A stretch of DNA of 64,000 nucleotides from the NCBI GenBank assembly GCA_047030855.1, contig JBKYIJ010000008.1, positions 2,232,001 to 2,296,000 on the forward strand. Direction: 5' to 3'. The notes below the pieces were generated by a model. It was given only the letters and a program-made list of their open reading frames with translations. It was not told the DNA's origin and did not search any database. A program made the position numbers and the translations under genes. This DNA comes from QVMM01 sp047030855 (GTDB lineage Bacteria > Bacteroidota > Bacteroidia > Bacteroidales > Dysgonomonadaceae). Below, in pieces: positions 1 to 9,704 of this stretch. Position 1 is the stretch's first letter; each line of letters opens with the position of its first letter.

Positions 1-128
1 ATAAGCAGGAAATTTTTTGTTTTAATAGGGCAGCGGTCTCTATCTTTCCCCTTTCGATTTTACTATTCTGTTTAGATATTTAGCTGAAATCAATTCTTTT
101 GATGTAATTTTACTTTAAAGAGTTTGAA

Positions 129-956
129 ATGAAAAATAAGATATTATCTATTCAAAGTAAATTAGTGTACGGTTACGTCGGAAGCAATATTGCCGAAATA
201 GCCATACAACTGCACGGGCTGGATGTTATTTCTTTTCCGACAGTTCTTCTGGCTACGCATACAGGACACAAACCCGTTTACGGGAAAGCCATAGCTAAAA
301 ATGATTTTGACGAACTTGTAAAAGGAATTGAAGCCATTGGTGTAATAAAAGACGTGTCTTGTCTGATAACAGGCTATATCGGAACGGAAGATGTTCTCCT
401 GTCCGCATCTGAGTTTGTCAAAAGGATAAAGGAATCCTATCCTGATATCCCGTATATCTGTGATCCTGTAATGGGCGATTTTGATCAGGGTTTGTATGTT
501 CCTGCCGTGGTTGCCGAAAATGTTCAGAATTATCTGATTCCTCTTGCCGATATTTTAACTCCTAATTTTTTTGAACTTAAACATATTTTGGGCTGTGAAC
601 CGAATACGATTGAGGATTTGCTTTCAGCAGTTAATAAAAAGCCGTTTCTATCCGATAAAATATTGGTTGCGACCAGTTGTAACCTGGAAGATACGCCGTC
701 GGATAAAATTGAAACAATCGTAATCAGAAACGGACAGGCTGAGCGGATATATTCGAAAAGGATTGATCTGGAAACGACGGGAACAGGCGACTTGTTTACA
801 GCATTGTTAGCATCACATATCGCTATGGGAGATGAAATTTGCGCGGCTGTGAAAAAAGCGTCCGATATAATTTCTCATTGCCTCGGTTATATATCTCAAA
901 AAGGGTTGAAGGAAATGAACGCTGCGTGTTTGGTAAAATATATTCCCGATAAATAA
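129..956 (+). CDS. pdxY: Pyridoxamine/pyridoxal kinase
   Basis: 275 aa, ribokinase-like fold. It phosphorylates pyridoxal or pyridoxamine with ATP in cytoplasmic vitamin B6 salvage. The N-terminal SIQSKLVYGYVG segment and the FPTVLLATHTG stretch are the substrate-pocket signatures of the PdxY/PdxK group; ICDPVMGD lies near residue 115, and the C-terminal TGTGD motif (about residue 219) carries the catalytic Asp and anion hole. Length is normal for the family. It starts with ATG and is followed after 7 bases by the dipeptidase gene, so the two are probably co-transcribed. PdxY versus PdxK cannot be settled by eye. Confidence 0.88.
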   Translation: MKNKILSIQSKLVYGYVGSNIAEIAIQLHGLDVISFPTVLLATHTGHKPVYGKAIAKNDFDELVKGIEAIGVIKDVSCLITGYIGTEDVLLSASEFVKRIKESYPDIPYICDPVMGDFDQGLYVPAVVAENVQNYLIPLADILTPNFFELKHILGCEPNTIEDLLSAVNKKPFLSDKILVATSCNLEDTPSDKIETIVIRNGQAERIYSKRIDLETTGTGDLFTALLASHIAMGDEICAAVKKASDIISHCLGYISQKGLKEMNAACLVKYIPDK

Positions 957-963
957 GTAAATT

Positions 964-1710
964 ATGAAAAGAATCCTTTTGTTTTTTACTGTTTTTCTTT
1001 TTGTCGTTTCATGTAATGAACAGAACAATAAACAATTAGCAAAAAATGAGGTACTGGCAGATAGTGTTTCTGTTGCATATCAGCAAAAAGATATACAACA
1101 AAAAACGACATTAGAAACATATCTTGACAGTATCGGTTTGGTTTGTGTAACCGAAGAGGATTCTACAATTCTGATAGAACTTAAATATGCGACAACAGAC
1201 AATTTTACCGGAAATATACTTTATGAGGATCTGAATACGGCTTATCTGCATCCTTTTGCAATGGATAAGCTTAAAAAAGCACAACGTATGTTGCAAGAAA
1301 AAAATCCGCAATATAGTTTACTGGTTTATGATGCCGCCCGTCCGTTGTCGGTACAAGCAAAAATGTACGAATCCGTTAAAGACACAAAATACAGGGCTTA
1401 TGTTGCCAATCCTTCACGCACGGGGTTACATAACTACGGAATGGCTGTCGATCTGACAATCTATGATAAATCTGCAAATCAGCCTTTAGATATGGGGTCC
1501 GAATTTGATCACTTCGGGAAACTTGCGGGTATCAATAATGAAGATCTTTTTCTTTCTCAGGGACTTTTGTCAAAAGTACAGGTTGAGAACAGGAGGTTGT
1601 TACGTTCGGTTATGAAGCAGGCAGGATTTTATCCTATCCGCGGAGAATGGTGGCATTTTAACGCTTCCACATTGTCCGAAGCCGGAAAAATGGCTGAGTT
1701 GATCCGATAA
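964..1710 (+). CDS. D-alanyl-D-alanine dipeptidase (VanX/DdpX family, M15D), lipoprotein
   Basis: 248 aa. The N-terminus is a lipoprotein signal (hydrophobic core then VVSC, Cys about residue 17), so the protein is probably anchored in the periplasm. The zinc-peptidase motifs are present: HNYGMAVD (the SxHxxGxAxD metal site) and EWWHFN (the ExxWH site with the catalytic Glu). The family hydrolyses D-Ala-D-Ala; in an organism without a vancomycin cluster it more likely recycles peptidoglycan dipeptide than gives resistance. No vanH or vanA gene is nearby. It follows pdxY by 7 bases and ends just before a strong hairpin terminator. Confidence 0.88.
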   Translation: MKRILLFFTVFLFVVSCNEQNNKQLAKNEVLADSVSVAYQQKDIQQKTTLETYLDSIGLVCVTEEDSTILIELKYATTDNFTGNILYEDLNTAYLHPFAMDKLKKAQRMLQEKNPQYSLLVYDAARPLSVQAKMYESVKDTKYRAYVANPSRTGLHNYGMAVDLTIYDKSANQPLDMGSEFDHFGKLAGINNEDLFLSQGLLSKVQVENRRLLRSVMKQAGFYPIRGEWWHFNASTLSEAGKMAELIR

Positions 1711-1713
1711 AAT

Positions 1714-1744
1714 AAAAAAGCTACCGTTTTGAGGTAGCTTTTTT
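1714..1744. terminator. Bidirectional intrinsic terminator
   Basis: Perfect 12-bp stem, AAAAAAGCTACC at 1714-1725 with its complement at 1733-1744 and a 7-nt loop. The A-run on one arm and T-run on the other let it serve both the rightward dipeptidase gene and the leftward mutB gene, which converge here. Confidence 0.9.
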
Positions 1745-1767
1745 ATCATATTTCTTTAAAATATTAT

Positions 1768-3915
1768 TTATTCAGCCAATAATATTTTCATAATTTCAAC
1801 CGCAGCTTTTGTAACTGATGTTCCCGGACCGAATATTGCGGCAACACCGGCTTTATAAAGGAAGTCATAATCCTGTGCAGGTATAACTCCTCCGGCAATT
1901 ACAACAATATCTTCACGTCCGAGTTTTTTCAATTCGGCTATTACCTGAGGAACAAGTGTTTTGTGTCCCGCAGCCAAAGATGAAACTCCAAGTACATTGA
2001 CGTCGTTTTCAACTGCCTGACGGGCTGCTTCTTCCGGCGTTTGGAACAATGGTCCCATATCGACGTCGAATCCGCAGTCGGCATAGCCTGTCGCAACAAC
2101 TTTCGCACCGCGATCGTGTCCGTCCTGTCCCATTTTAGCAATCATGATACGGGGCTGACGTCCTTCTTTCTTCGCGAATTTTTCCACCAATTCGCGTGCT
2201 TCTTTGAATTGCGGATCTTTTTTAGCTTCTGATGAATACACTCCTGAAATTGTTCTGATTATTGCTTTATAACGTCCTACTACTTTTTCGCAGGCGTCTG
2301 AAATTTCACCTAATGTTGCACGAACTTTCGCCGCTTCAACAGCCAGTTCCAAAAGATTACCCTTTTTGGTTTTTACACATTCTGTAATGGCATCCAGTGC
2401 TTTCTGCACGGCTGCGTTGTCGCGCGAAGCTTTCAGTTTGTTCAGGCGTTCGATCTGTTGACGGCGGACTTCCGTATTGTCAACATCAAGAATATCAATC
2501 GGATCTTCTTTTTCAAGACGATATTTATTAACGCCGATAATAGTCTGTTGTCCCGAGTCTATTCTTGCCTGCGTACGTGCGGCAGCTTCTTCGATACGCA
2601 TTTTGGGAAGCCCTGTTTCGATAGCTTTAGCCATTCCGCCAAGTTTGTCGATTTCCTGAATGTGCTCCCAAGCCTTATGAACAAGTTCGTTAGTCAACGA
2701 TTCTACATAGTAAGAACCTGCCCACGGATCAATCTCTTTACAGATATAAGTTTCTTCCTGAATATATATTTGCGTGTTACGTGCAATACGTGCGGAGAAA
2801 TCGGTAGGAAGTGCGATCGCTTCGTCAAGAGCATTTGTATGCAGTGATTGAGTGTGTCCCAATGCAGCAGCCATAGCTTCGATACAGGTACGTCCCACGT
2901 TGTTGAACGGATCTTGTTCTGTCAGCGACCAGCCCGATGTTTGCGAGTGGGTACGCAATGCAAGTGATTTTGGATTTTTAGCTCCGAAGCTTTTTACAAT
3001 CTTAGCCCACAACAAACGTCCTGCGCGCATCTTCGCTATTTCCATGAAGTGATTCATTCCGATAGCCCAGAAGAAAGACAGACGAGGAGCGAATGCATCC
3101 ACATCAATACCTGCGTCAATACCTGCTTTCAGATATTCGATACCGTCGGCAAGCGTGTAAGCCAATTCTATATCGGCAGTTGCACCTGCTTCCTGCATGT
3201 GATAGCCTGATATTGAAATAGAGTTGAACTTAGGCATTTTTTGCGATGTATATTCAAATATATCGGCAATGATATGCATTGAAAATTCGGGTGGGTAGAT
3301 ATACGTATTACGCACCATGAATTCTTTTAGAATATCGTTTTGTATCGTTCCTGCCATTTCGTCGAGCTTAGCTCCTTGTTCCAATCCTGCTACTATATAG
3401 AATGCAAGCACCGGAAGCACGGCTCCGTTCATTGTCATAGATACCGACATCTTATTCAACGGAATACCATCGAACAATACTTTCATGTCCTCTACCGAAC
3501 AGATTGACACCCCTGCTTTACCAACATCGCCTACTACACGCGGGTGATCAGCGTCATAACCTCTATGTGTCGCAAGGTCAAAAGCAACCGAAAGTCCTTT
3601 TTGTCCCGAGGCAAGGTTACGGCGATAGAATGCATTGGATTCTTCCGCTGTGGAGAATCCTGCATATTGGCGTATAGTCCAAGGACGCATTGCGTACATA
3701 CCCGAATATGGTCCACGCAAGAACGGAGGAAGCCCGGCAGCATAATTCAAATGCTCCATTCCTTCCAAATCTTCTTTCGTATATACAGGTTTTACGGGAA
3801 TAAGCTCCGGAGTCATCCAGTCTGCTTTTATCTCGTTCTTGTTTGCCCATTCCGCAGCATTTAATGCTTCAAAACCGGCATTTTTTATATCTATATTTTT
3901 AAAATTTGGTTTCAT
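1768..3915 (-). CDS. mutB: Methylmalonyl-CoA mutase, large (alpha) subunit
   Basis: 715 aa, full family length. It interconverts methylmalonyl-CoA and succinyl-CoA using adenosylcobalamin. The N-terminal TIM barrel begins after the LRGPYSGMYAMRPWTIRQYAG segment (about residues 65-85), which is typical of the catalytic chain. The C-terminal B12-binding domain carries GQDGHDRG (about residue 600), whose His is the lower cobalt ligand, and ends with the AGGVIP and FGPGT loops. It lies 29 bases downstream of mutA in one operon. Together with the CoA-transferase at 51.6 kb it fits the succinate-propionate pathway of fermentative Bacteroidales. Confidence 0.97.
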   Translation of the reverse strand: MKPNFKNIDIKNAGFEALNAAEWANKNEIKADWMTPELIPVKPVYTKEDLEGMEHLNYAAGLPPFLRGPYSGMYAMRPWTIRQYAGFSTAEESNAFYRRNLASGQKGLSVAFDLATHRGYDADHPRVVGDVGKAGVSICSVEDMKVLFDGIPLNKMSVSMTMNGAVLPVLAFYIVAGLEQGAKLDEMAGTIQNDILKEFMVRNTYIYPPEFSMHIIADIFEYTSQKMPKFNSISISGYHMQEAGATADIELAYTLADGIEYLKAGIDAGIDVDAFAPRLSFFWAIGMNHFMEIAKMRAGRLLWAKIVKSFGAKNPKSLALRTHSQTSGWSLTEQDPFNNVGRTCIEAMAAALGHTQSLHTNALDEAIALPTDFSARIARNTQIYIQEETYICKEIDPWAGSYYVESLTNELVHKAWEHIQEIDKLGGMAKAIETGLPKMRIEEAAARTQARIDSGQQTIIGVNKYRLEKEDPIDILDVDNTEVRRQQIERLNKLKASRDNAAVQKALDAITECVKTKKGNLLELAVEAAKVRATLGEISDACEKVVGRYKAIIRTISGVYSSEAKKDPQFKEARELVEKFAKKEGRQPRIMIAKMGQDGHDRGAKVVATGYADCGFDVDMGPLFQTPEEAARQAVENDVNVLGVSSLAAGHKTLVPQVIAELKKLGREDIVVIAGGVIPAQDYDFLYKAGVAAIFGPGTSVTKAAVEIMKILLAE

Positions 3916-3944
3916 AATTTTAATAATCTCCTTATGTTCCTGAA

Positions 3945-5836
3945 TTAAATACCCAATTTATCATTAAATATTCTCAAAGTATCAAGAACATTGCTTTTCA
4001 CATTGATGAAATGTTCTATTCCCTGAGCTTTTAACTCGTCCATACAAGCAGGAGCTCCTGCCACCACAAATTGTTTGTTGTTTGCTTCAGCAAGCTTATA
4101 TGCTTCGGGAGCAAAAGTTGCATATTCGTCGTCACTCGAACACAGCACTATAATATCGGCTTCTTTGTCAAGCGCGGCTCTAATGCCTTCTTCGACTGTT
4201 TCGAAACCTAAATTGTCAATTACTTTATACCCTGCACAAGCAAAGAAGTTGCAGGAGAACTGAGAGCGTGCGAGACGCATAGCAAGATTTCCGATAGTCA
4301 GCATAAACGCTTTCGGTGCGCCTGATTTTTCGGTAGCGAGACGTAATTTTTCAAACTCAGTGGCAAGACGTGTTGTTTGCAAAGGCATCAATGTACCTTT
4401 CTGGGTTGAACATCCGCATCCGCAAGATTCATCTTCTTTGATTTTGTCGGCAGCTTTTTCTGTGAAGTTCGGATATTGATTAGTTCCTAACAGTACTTCT
4501 CTGCGAGTCGCCAACGCCTTGAATCTGTTGTCAGCCGATTCTTTAATTGCAGTCTGAACAGTTCCTGCTTTAAGGGCATCATAATATCCTTTTTCGTCTG
4601 TTGCCAGAAACAGTTTCCAACCTTCCTGTCCGATTGCGGAGGTCAGGTTTTCGATGTAATATGAACCTGCGGAAGGATCTGTTATTTTATCAAAATGACA
4701 TTCTTCTTTAAGAAGCAGTTGCTGATTGCGGGCAATTCTTTCCGAAAAGTCATCGGCATCTTTAAACGCTTCGTCAAACGGAAGCACAGTCAGTGAGTTT
4801 ACTCCTGCAATGGTTGCGGACATGGCTTCTGTCTGTGTACGCAACATATTAACATGTGCATCGTAAACCGTCATGTTAAATGTCGATGTCTGTGCATGTG
4901 TATATATTTTGGCTGCACACCTGCAAACGCCTTCCGGCGATTTATTGTCGCAATCGTGGTTGCATTTCGGGTTATAGGCATTTACGATTTCTGCCCACAG
5001 CCAACGTGCTGCACGGAATTTAGCTATTTCCATGAAATAGTTGGATCCGATGCCAAAATTGAATTTTATTTTTTTAGCCACTAATGCAGCATCGAGTCCC
5101 GATTCGGTGAGTTTTCCCAACAACTCGTTACCGTTAGCTAAAGCATATCCTAATTCCTGATAGTTGTATGCTCCAGCATCGTTCAGCTTGAAAGCGTTTA
5201 CGCTTAATACTCTGTAACGGGGAAGCGAAGCGGATGCTATCACTATTTCGGCGGATTTTTTTTACCCAATCCGGATTGTCAGCCCCTTTTTTTCAAAATA
5301 GGCTTGAACGGATCGAAGTCTATCGAACCGAAGCATTTCATTACATCCAGATTTTTAGACTTGATGTAATCTGCCACTATCTTGGTTAATTCTAACGTTT
5401 TGCTCAGACAGGTTGAAAAGTTCAGTTCTACACTTTCAGGTGAAATGCTTTCGAGAAGCGTACTAATGTTCTCTGCATTTACGCTGTCTTTGCTGATTTT
5501 GAACCCTAAAGAGTTGATACCTTTAGTCAGCAGATCACGGGCTTTTGCATTGGCTGCTTTAAAGTCATGTACGTGAATATCCTGACGAACATACCAAGCA
5601 TTGTCCTTTTTGGTTCCGCGAACATACGGAAAAACTCCCGGCAAAGAGTCTGTCGCTTTTAATCCGTCAAGATTTTCGCTTCTGTAAAAAGGATTAACTT
5701 TAAATCCCTCATTAGTTTTCCAAACGAGCTTTTTCTCAAAGTCGGCACCTTTAAGGTCGGCTATGATTTTCGCCATCCATTCCTCGGTTGTTACTGGAGG
5801 AAATTCAGTGAAAAGCTTTTCTTTTTTGTTAGCCAT
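3945..5836 (-). CDS. mutA: Methylmalonyl-CoA mutase, small (beta) subunit; interrupted by two frameshifts
   Basis: The gene appears in two pieces: an N-terminal 185 aa (5836-5279) and a C-terminal part of about 430 aa (from about 5243). Between them are two A-runs on the coding strand, A7 (5287-5293) and A8 (5256-5263). Shortening each by one base joins the frames through ...ILKKGADNPDWVKKSAEIVIAS and gives one protein of about 630 aa, the usual MutA length. The C-terminal half is the degenerate cobalamin-binding-like domain lacking the DxHxxG motif, as is normal for this non-catalytic partner of MutB. Start ATG at 5836. The two nearby homopolymers look like sequencing errors rather than an inactive gene, since mutB is intact. 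Confidence 0.9.
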
Positions 5837-5970
5837 AATTTCGTTTAAATATGTTTATATATAGGTTTAATTGTTGTATATCAGTTGATTGACTGTGTTC
5901 CTTTTTCGTTTTTATGAAAAACGGTTTATAAGCTGTTTTTCAAATAATTGATCGCTCTGAAAAAGCGATA

Positions 5971-6001
5971 CAAAGGTAAAATATTTTGTTTGGTTAATAA
6001 A
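5971..6001 (-). promoter_or_regulatory. Candidate promoter of mutAB
   Basis: On the minus strand a perfect Bacteroidetes -7 element TACCTTTG (plus-strand 5971-5978) is preceded, after a 19-nt spacer, by TTTA in place of the -33 TTTG. It would give a leader of about 130 nt before mutA. Confidence 0.55.
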
Positions 6002-6100
6002 GCTTTTTTATTGATATTTTGACATTTTGAAAGCCCGATTAATATTTATTTGTTTTATTTTTGAAATATTGTTGATTGAAGGTTTCGAAACAATTTTGTT

Positions 6101-6131
6101 TTTGAAATGTTGCGTAAAAAAATTACCTTTG
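6101..6131 (+). promoter_or_regulatory. Promoter of parC
   Basis: TTTG (6101-6104), exactly 19 nt, then TACCTTTG (6124-6131): a full match to the Bacteroidetes housekeeping sigma consensus. The parC ATG follows 36 nt further on. Confidence 0.75.
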
Positions 6132-6167
6132 ATGTGGTTTTTCAGCTTTTAAACATTTGTAATATAT

Positions 6168-8843
6168 ATGCTTCCAAAAGATATAGAAGAAAATTCTGAC
6201 GATTTAGAGAATGGTGACGTAAACTCTGATAACGATTCGCATTCGAGTTACAGAGTTCCCGTCAAGGATACCGAAAATCAGTTGCACCTTTCGGGGATGT
6301 ACCAAAACTGGTTTTTGGATTATGCGTCCTATGTAATATTGGAACGTGCTGTTCCCCATATCAATGACGGACTGAAGCCCGTGCAACGCCGTATTCTTCA
6401 TTCGATGAAAAGAATGGACGACGGGCGTTACAACAAGGTTGCGAACATTATAGGACATACGATGCAGTTTCACCCTCACGGCGATGCGTCTATAGGCGAC
6501 GCATTGGTGCAGTTAGGCCAAAAAGAATTGTTAGTAGACTGTCAGGGTAACTGGGGAAATGTTTTAACGGGCGATGGGGCAGCTGCTCCCCGTTATATCG
6601 AAGCCCGTTTGTCTAAATTTGCATTAGAGGTTCTATTTAACCCGAAAACAACGGAATGGAAACCTTCGTATGACGGAAGAAATAAAGAACCCGTAACCCT
6701 GCCCGTCAAATTTCCTTTGCTATTGGTGCAAGGGGCTGAAGGTATTGCTGTGGGGTTGTCTTCAAAGATACTTCCGCACAATTTTAACGAAGTGTGTGAT
6801 GCCGCTGTCAATTATCTTCAGAATAAGCCTTTCGAGCTTTATCCTGATTTTCTGACGGGAGGCTATATTGATGTAGGGCGTTACAATGACGGCGAACGTG
6901 GCGGTGCAGTAAAAGTGCGCGCCAAAATATCGAAGCTCGATAATAAAACGCTTGTAATTACAGATATTCCTTTCGGGAAAACTTCGTCTACTTTGGTGGA
7001 GTCAATTCTGAGAGCTAATGATAAAGGAAAAATCAAGATACGTAAGGTTGACGATATAACTGCACAGAATGTTGAAATACAGGTTCATTTAGCCCCGGGA
7101 GTTTCTTCCGACAAAACCATAGATGCCCTTTATGCGCTGACTGATTGTGAAATTAGTATTTCGCCAAACTGTTGTGTGATTGAGGACAACAAGCCTCATT
7201 TCTTACGTGTCAGCGATATTCTCAGACGTGGTGCAGATAACGCGTTGAGCCTGTTGAAACTTGAGCTTGAGATTCAGAAATCCGAATTGCTCGAAAGCCT
7301 GCACTTTTCTTCACTGGAAAAAATATTTATTGAAGAACGTATATATAAGGATAAAGAGTTTGAGAATGCGAAAACAATGGATATTGCCGTTGAGCATATC
7401 GGTAAACGGTTATCCGTTTTCGCCAAACTGTTTATCAGAGAAGTTACGCGGGAGGATATTCTCAAGCTGATGGAAATAAAAATGGGACGTATTCTCAAGT
7501 TTAATTCCGATAAGGCTGACGAATTGATTGCTAAATACAAATCTGAAATAGAGGAAATAGATCATAATATAGCCAATATTGTAGACTATACGATTTCGTG
7601 GTTTGTGATGCTAAAAGAGAAATATGGCAAAAATTTCCCTCGAAAAACCGAAATCAGGAGTTTCGACACGATTGTTGCCACTAAGGTAGTGGAAGCTAAC
7701 GAAAAATTGTATATAAACCGTGAAGAAGGTTTTATCGGAACGTCGCTGAAAAAAGATGAGTTTGTTTGCAACTGTTCCGATATAGACGATGTAATTCTCT
7801 TTTTTAAAGACGGCAAGTACAAGATCGTCAAAGTTTCTGACAAGATGTTTGTCGGGAAAAATATATTGTACGTTAATGTGTTTAAGCGTAACGACAGCCG
7901 TACGATATACAATGCCGTTTATCGTGACGGTAAGAACGGCGCGTATTTTATAAAACGTTTTGCAGTCAAAGGCATTACGCGTGACAAAGATTACGACCTT
8001 ACTAAAGGAACTGACGGGTCGAAAGTCGTTTATTTCACGGCTAATCCGAACGGGGAAGCGGAAACAATCAGAGTTATTCTGAAACCTAAACCCCGTCAAC
8101 GGATATTGGTGTTTGAAAAAGATTTCAGCGATATAGCCATTAAAGGGCGGCAGTCTATGGGCAATTTGCTGACAAAAGCAGATATACACAAAATATCATT
8201 GAAACAAAAAGGCGGTTCTACGCTTGGCGGACGAAAGGTCTGGTTTGATGAAGACGTGCTTCGCCTCAATTACGATGAAAGAGGAAAGTATTTGGGAGAG
8301 TTTCAGAGTGACGATCAGATATTGGTAATCCAGAACGACGGCGAGTATTATACTACCAACTTCGATTTGAGCAACCATTACGAGCAGGGGATCATAAAGA
8401 TTGAGAAATTCAATCTGAATAAGGTATGGACAGCCGTTTTGTTCGATGCCGATCAGGGATATGATTATATCAAACGCTTTACTCTCGAAGTGTCGTCAAA
8501 GAAGCAAAGCATTTTGGGTGAAAATCCCGACTCTAAATTGCTATTGCTGACCGATACGGTGTATCCTCGTATTAAAGTCGAATTCGGAGGGCATGACAGT
8601 TATCGCGAAGCATTGGATATAGACGCGGAAGAATTTATCTCCGTAAAAGGTTTCAAAGCCAAAGGGAAACGTTTGTCTACTTTCGATATAAAACAAGTAG
8701 AAGAGCTTGAACCTTTGCGTCATCCTGAGCCCGAACCCGAAGAGGTTGACGAGGACATCGAAGACGATGATTTTACGGATGAGAAAACACCCGACGACAT
8801 AATAGATGAGATTACAGGACAGCAAAAACTTGATTTTGAATAA
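6168..8843 (+). CDS. parC: DNA topoisomerase IV subunit A
   Basis: 891 aa. It is the cleavage and religation subunit of topoisomerase IV, which decatenates daughter chromosomes with ParE. The acidic N-terminal extension (1-35) is followed by the winged-helix domain; the catalytic tyrosine is Tyr143 in APRYIEARLS. The quinolone region reads HPHGDASIGDAL (102-113), with Ala where E. coli ParC has Ser80 and Asp where it has Glu84, which is probably normal for this lineage. The C-terminal part is a beta-pinwheel domain with an acidic tail rich in Glu/Asp. No GyrA box is seen, which argues for ParC over GyrA. A DUF3316-like gene follows after 3 bases. Confidence 0.92.
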   Translation: MLPKDIEENSDDLENGDVNSDNDSHSSYRVPVKDTENQLHLSGMYQNWFLDYASYVILERAVPHINDGLKPVQRRILHSMKRMDDGRYNKVANIIGHTMQFHPHGDASIGDALVQLGQKELLVDCQGNWGNVLTGDGAAAPRYIEARLSKFALEVLFNPKTTEWKPSYDGRNKEPVTLPVKFPLLLVQGAEGIAVGLSSKILPHNFNEVCDAAVNYLQNKPFELYPDFLTGGYIDVGRYNDGERGGAVKVRAKISKLDNKTLVITDIPFGKTSSTLVESILRANDKGKIKIRKVDDITAQNVEIQVHLAPGVSSDKTIDALYALTDCEISISPNCCVIEDNKPHFLRVSDILRRGADNALSLLKLELEIQKSELLESLHFSSLEKIFIEERIYKDKEFENAKTMDIAVEHIGKRLSVFAKLFIREVTREDILKLMEIKMGRILKFNSDKADELIAKYKSEIEEIDHNIANIVDYTISWFVMLKEKYGKNFPRKTEIRSFDTIVATKVVEANEKLYINREEGFIGTSLKKDEFVCNCSDIDDVILFFKDGKYKIVKVSDKMFVGKNILYVNVFKRNDSRTIYNAVYRDGKNGAYFIKRFAVKGITRDKDYDLTKGTDGSKVVYFTANPNGEAETIRVILKPKPRQRILVFEKDFSDIAIKGRQSMGNLLTKADIHKISLKQKGGSTLGGRKVWFDEDVLRLNYDERGKYLGEFQSDDQILVIQNDGEYYTTNFDLSNHYEQGIIKIEKFNLNKVWTAVLFDADQGYDYIKRFTLEVSSKKQSILGENPDSKLLLLTDTVYPRIKVEFGGHDSYREALDIDAEEFISVKGFKAKGKRLSTFDIKQVEELEPLRHPEPEPEEVDEDIEDDDFTDEKTPDDIIDEITGQQKLDFE

Positions 8844-8846
8844 CGA

Positions 8847-9704
8847 ATGAGAAATTTGAGGATAAGGCTCTCTTTTGTTTTTGCTCTTCTGATGTCGGGT
8901 AATTTGCTTATTTATTCTCAAAACGCGGATTCGCTTTCTCTTCCTCGTCCGACTAACAACGCCACATTGTTGGGCATAGGTTCGGTCAACTTGTATGACA
9001 CCTATTTGTCACCATTGGAATATAAAGGTACGTCATTTCGGTTAGTGAATGAACGTATGAAGCAACTCAGTTGGTTTCAAGGAAGATTCACGCGTCAGCA
9101 GACGATAGAAATCGAATTTGCCACAGGCGAAAACCCCGCCAAGAACGCACGAGAATATTGGTTCTTTGCAAACTATAACTGGGGCGGACATTATAATATT
9201 TATAAAGACGAAAAATTCCGTTTTTCGGCAGGCGCTATATGGGACGTTAACGCAGGCGTTTTGTATAATGAGCGTAATTCGAATAATCCTGCGTCCGCGC
9301 GGTTGTATACCAATATAAATTTGTCGGTAATAGGTTTTTACAAATGGAAATTTGCCACTGTCCGATGGCAAATGGATACTCCGATAGCGGGAGTCTTGTT
9401 TTCGCCGCGTTTCGGGCAATCCTACTACGAAATATCTTTAGGCAATACGGTTGGCAATGTCAATCTTGCATCGTTGCATAACCAGCGTGCTTTGAGAAAT
9501 TATATAACGGTCGATTTTCCTGTCAACAAGTTTTCTTTTCGTGTAGGTTATTTGGGTTCTTATTATCAGACAAAAGTTCACGGGCTGATTACCCATACCT
9601 ATTCCAACAGCTTTATGATAGGGCTTGTGTCTGAGTCCGTTAATTTAAGCGGAAATAATATTAAGAAAAATAAGGCAATTAATAGCAGTTATTACCTTGA
9701 TTAA
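8847..9704 (+). CDS. DUF3316-like predicted outer-membrane protein
   Basis: 285 aa with a cleavable signal peptide (about residues 1-24, ending near LIYSQ). The rest is rich in aromatic, alternating beta-strand-like segments such as REYWFFANYNW and FSFRVGYLGSYY, which suggests an outer-membrane beta-barrel. It resembles the Bacteroidetes-specific DUF3316 family from memory; function unknown. It starts 3 bases after parC and is probably co-transcribed with it. Its stop codon overlaps the stop of the convergent glycosyltransferase gene. Confidence 0.7.
   Translation: MRNLRIRLSFVFALLMSGNLLIYSQNADSLSLPRPTNNATLLGIGSVNLYDTYLSPLEYKGTSFRLVNERMKQLSWFQGRFTRQQTIEIEFATGENPAKNAREYWFFANYNWGGHYNIYKDEKFRFSAGAIWDVNAGVLYNERNSNNPASARLYTNINLSVIGFYKWKFATVRWQMDTPIAGVLFSPRFGQSYYEISLGNTVGNVNLASLHNQRALRNYITVDFPVNKFSFRVGYLGSYYQTKVHGLITHTYSNSFMIGLVSESVNLSGNNIKKNKAINSSYYLD

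Larger units (their letters stand above)
5837..6167. promoter_or_regulatory. Divergent intergenic region mutA / parC
   Basis: 330 bases without a gene, between two divergent operons. It holds the two promoters listed separately and two small hairpins: ATCGCT/AGCGAT (5951-5969), which would lie at the very 5' end of the mutA transcript, and CGTTTTT/AAAAACG (5907-5923) within the mutA leader. I see no cobalamin riboswitch in the roughly 130-nt mutA leader although the enzyme is B12-dependent. Confidence 0.6.

Noticed and set aside
964..1710. VanX-like dipeptidase as vancomycin-resistance gene
   Set aside because: No vanA/vanH or regulator is present; a lipoprotein VanX-like enzyme is normal for cell-wall turnover in these bacteria.
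5907..5923. Hairpin in the mutA leader as a terminator
   Set aside because: The stem is nearly all A-T with a 3-nt loop and no following T-run on the minus strand in the right place.
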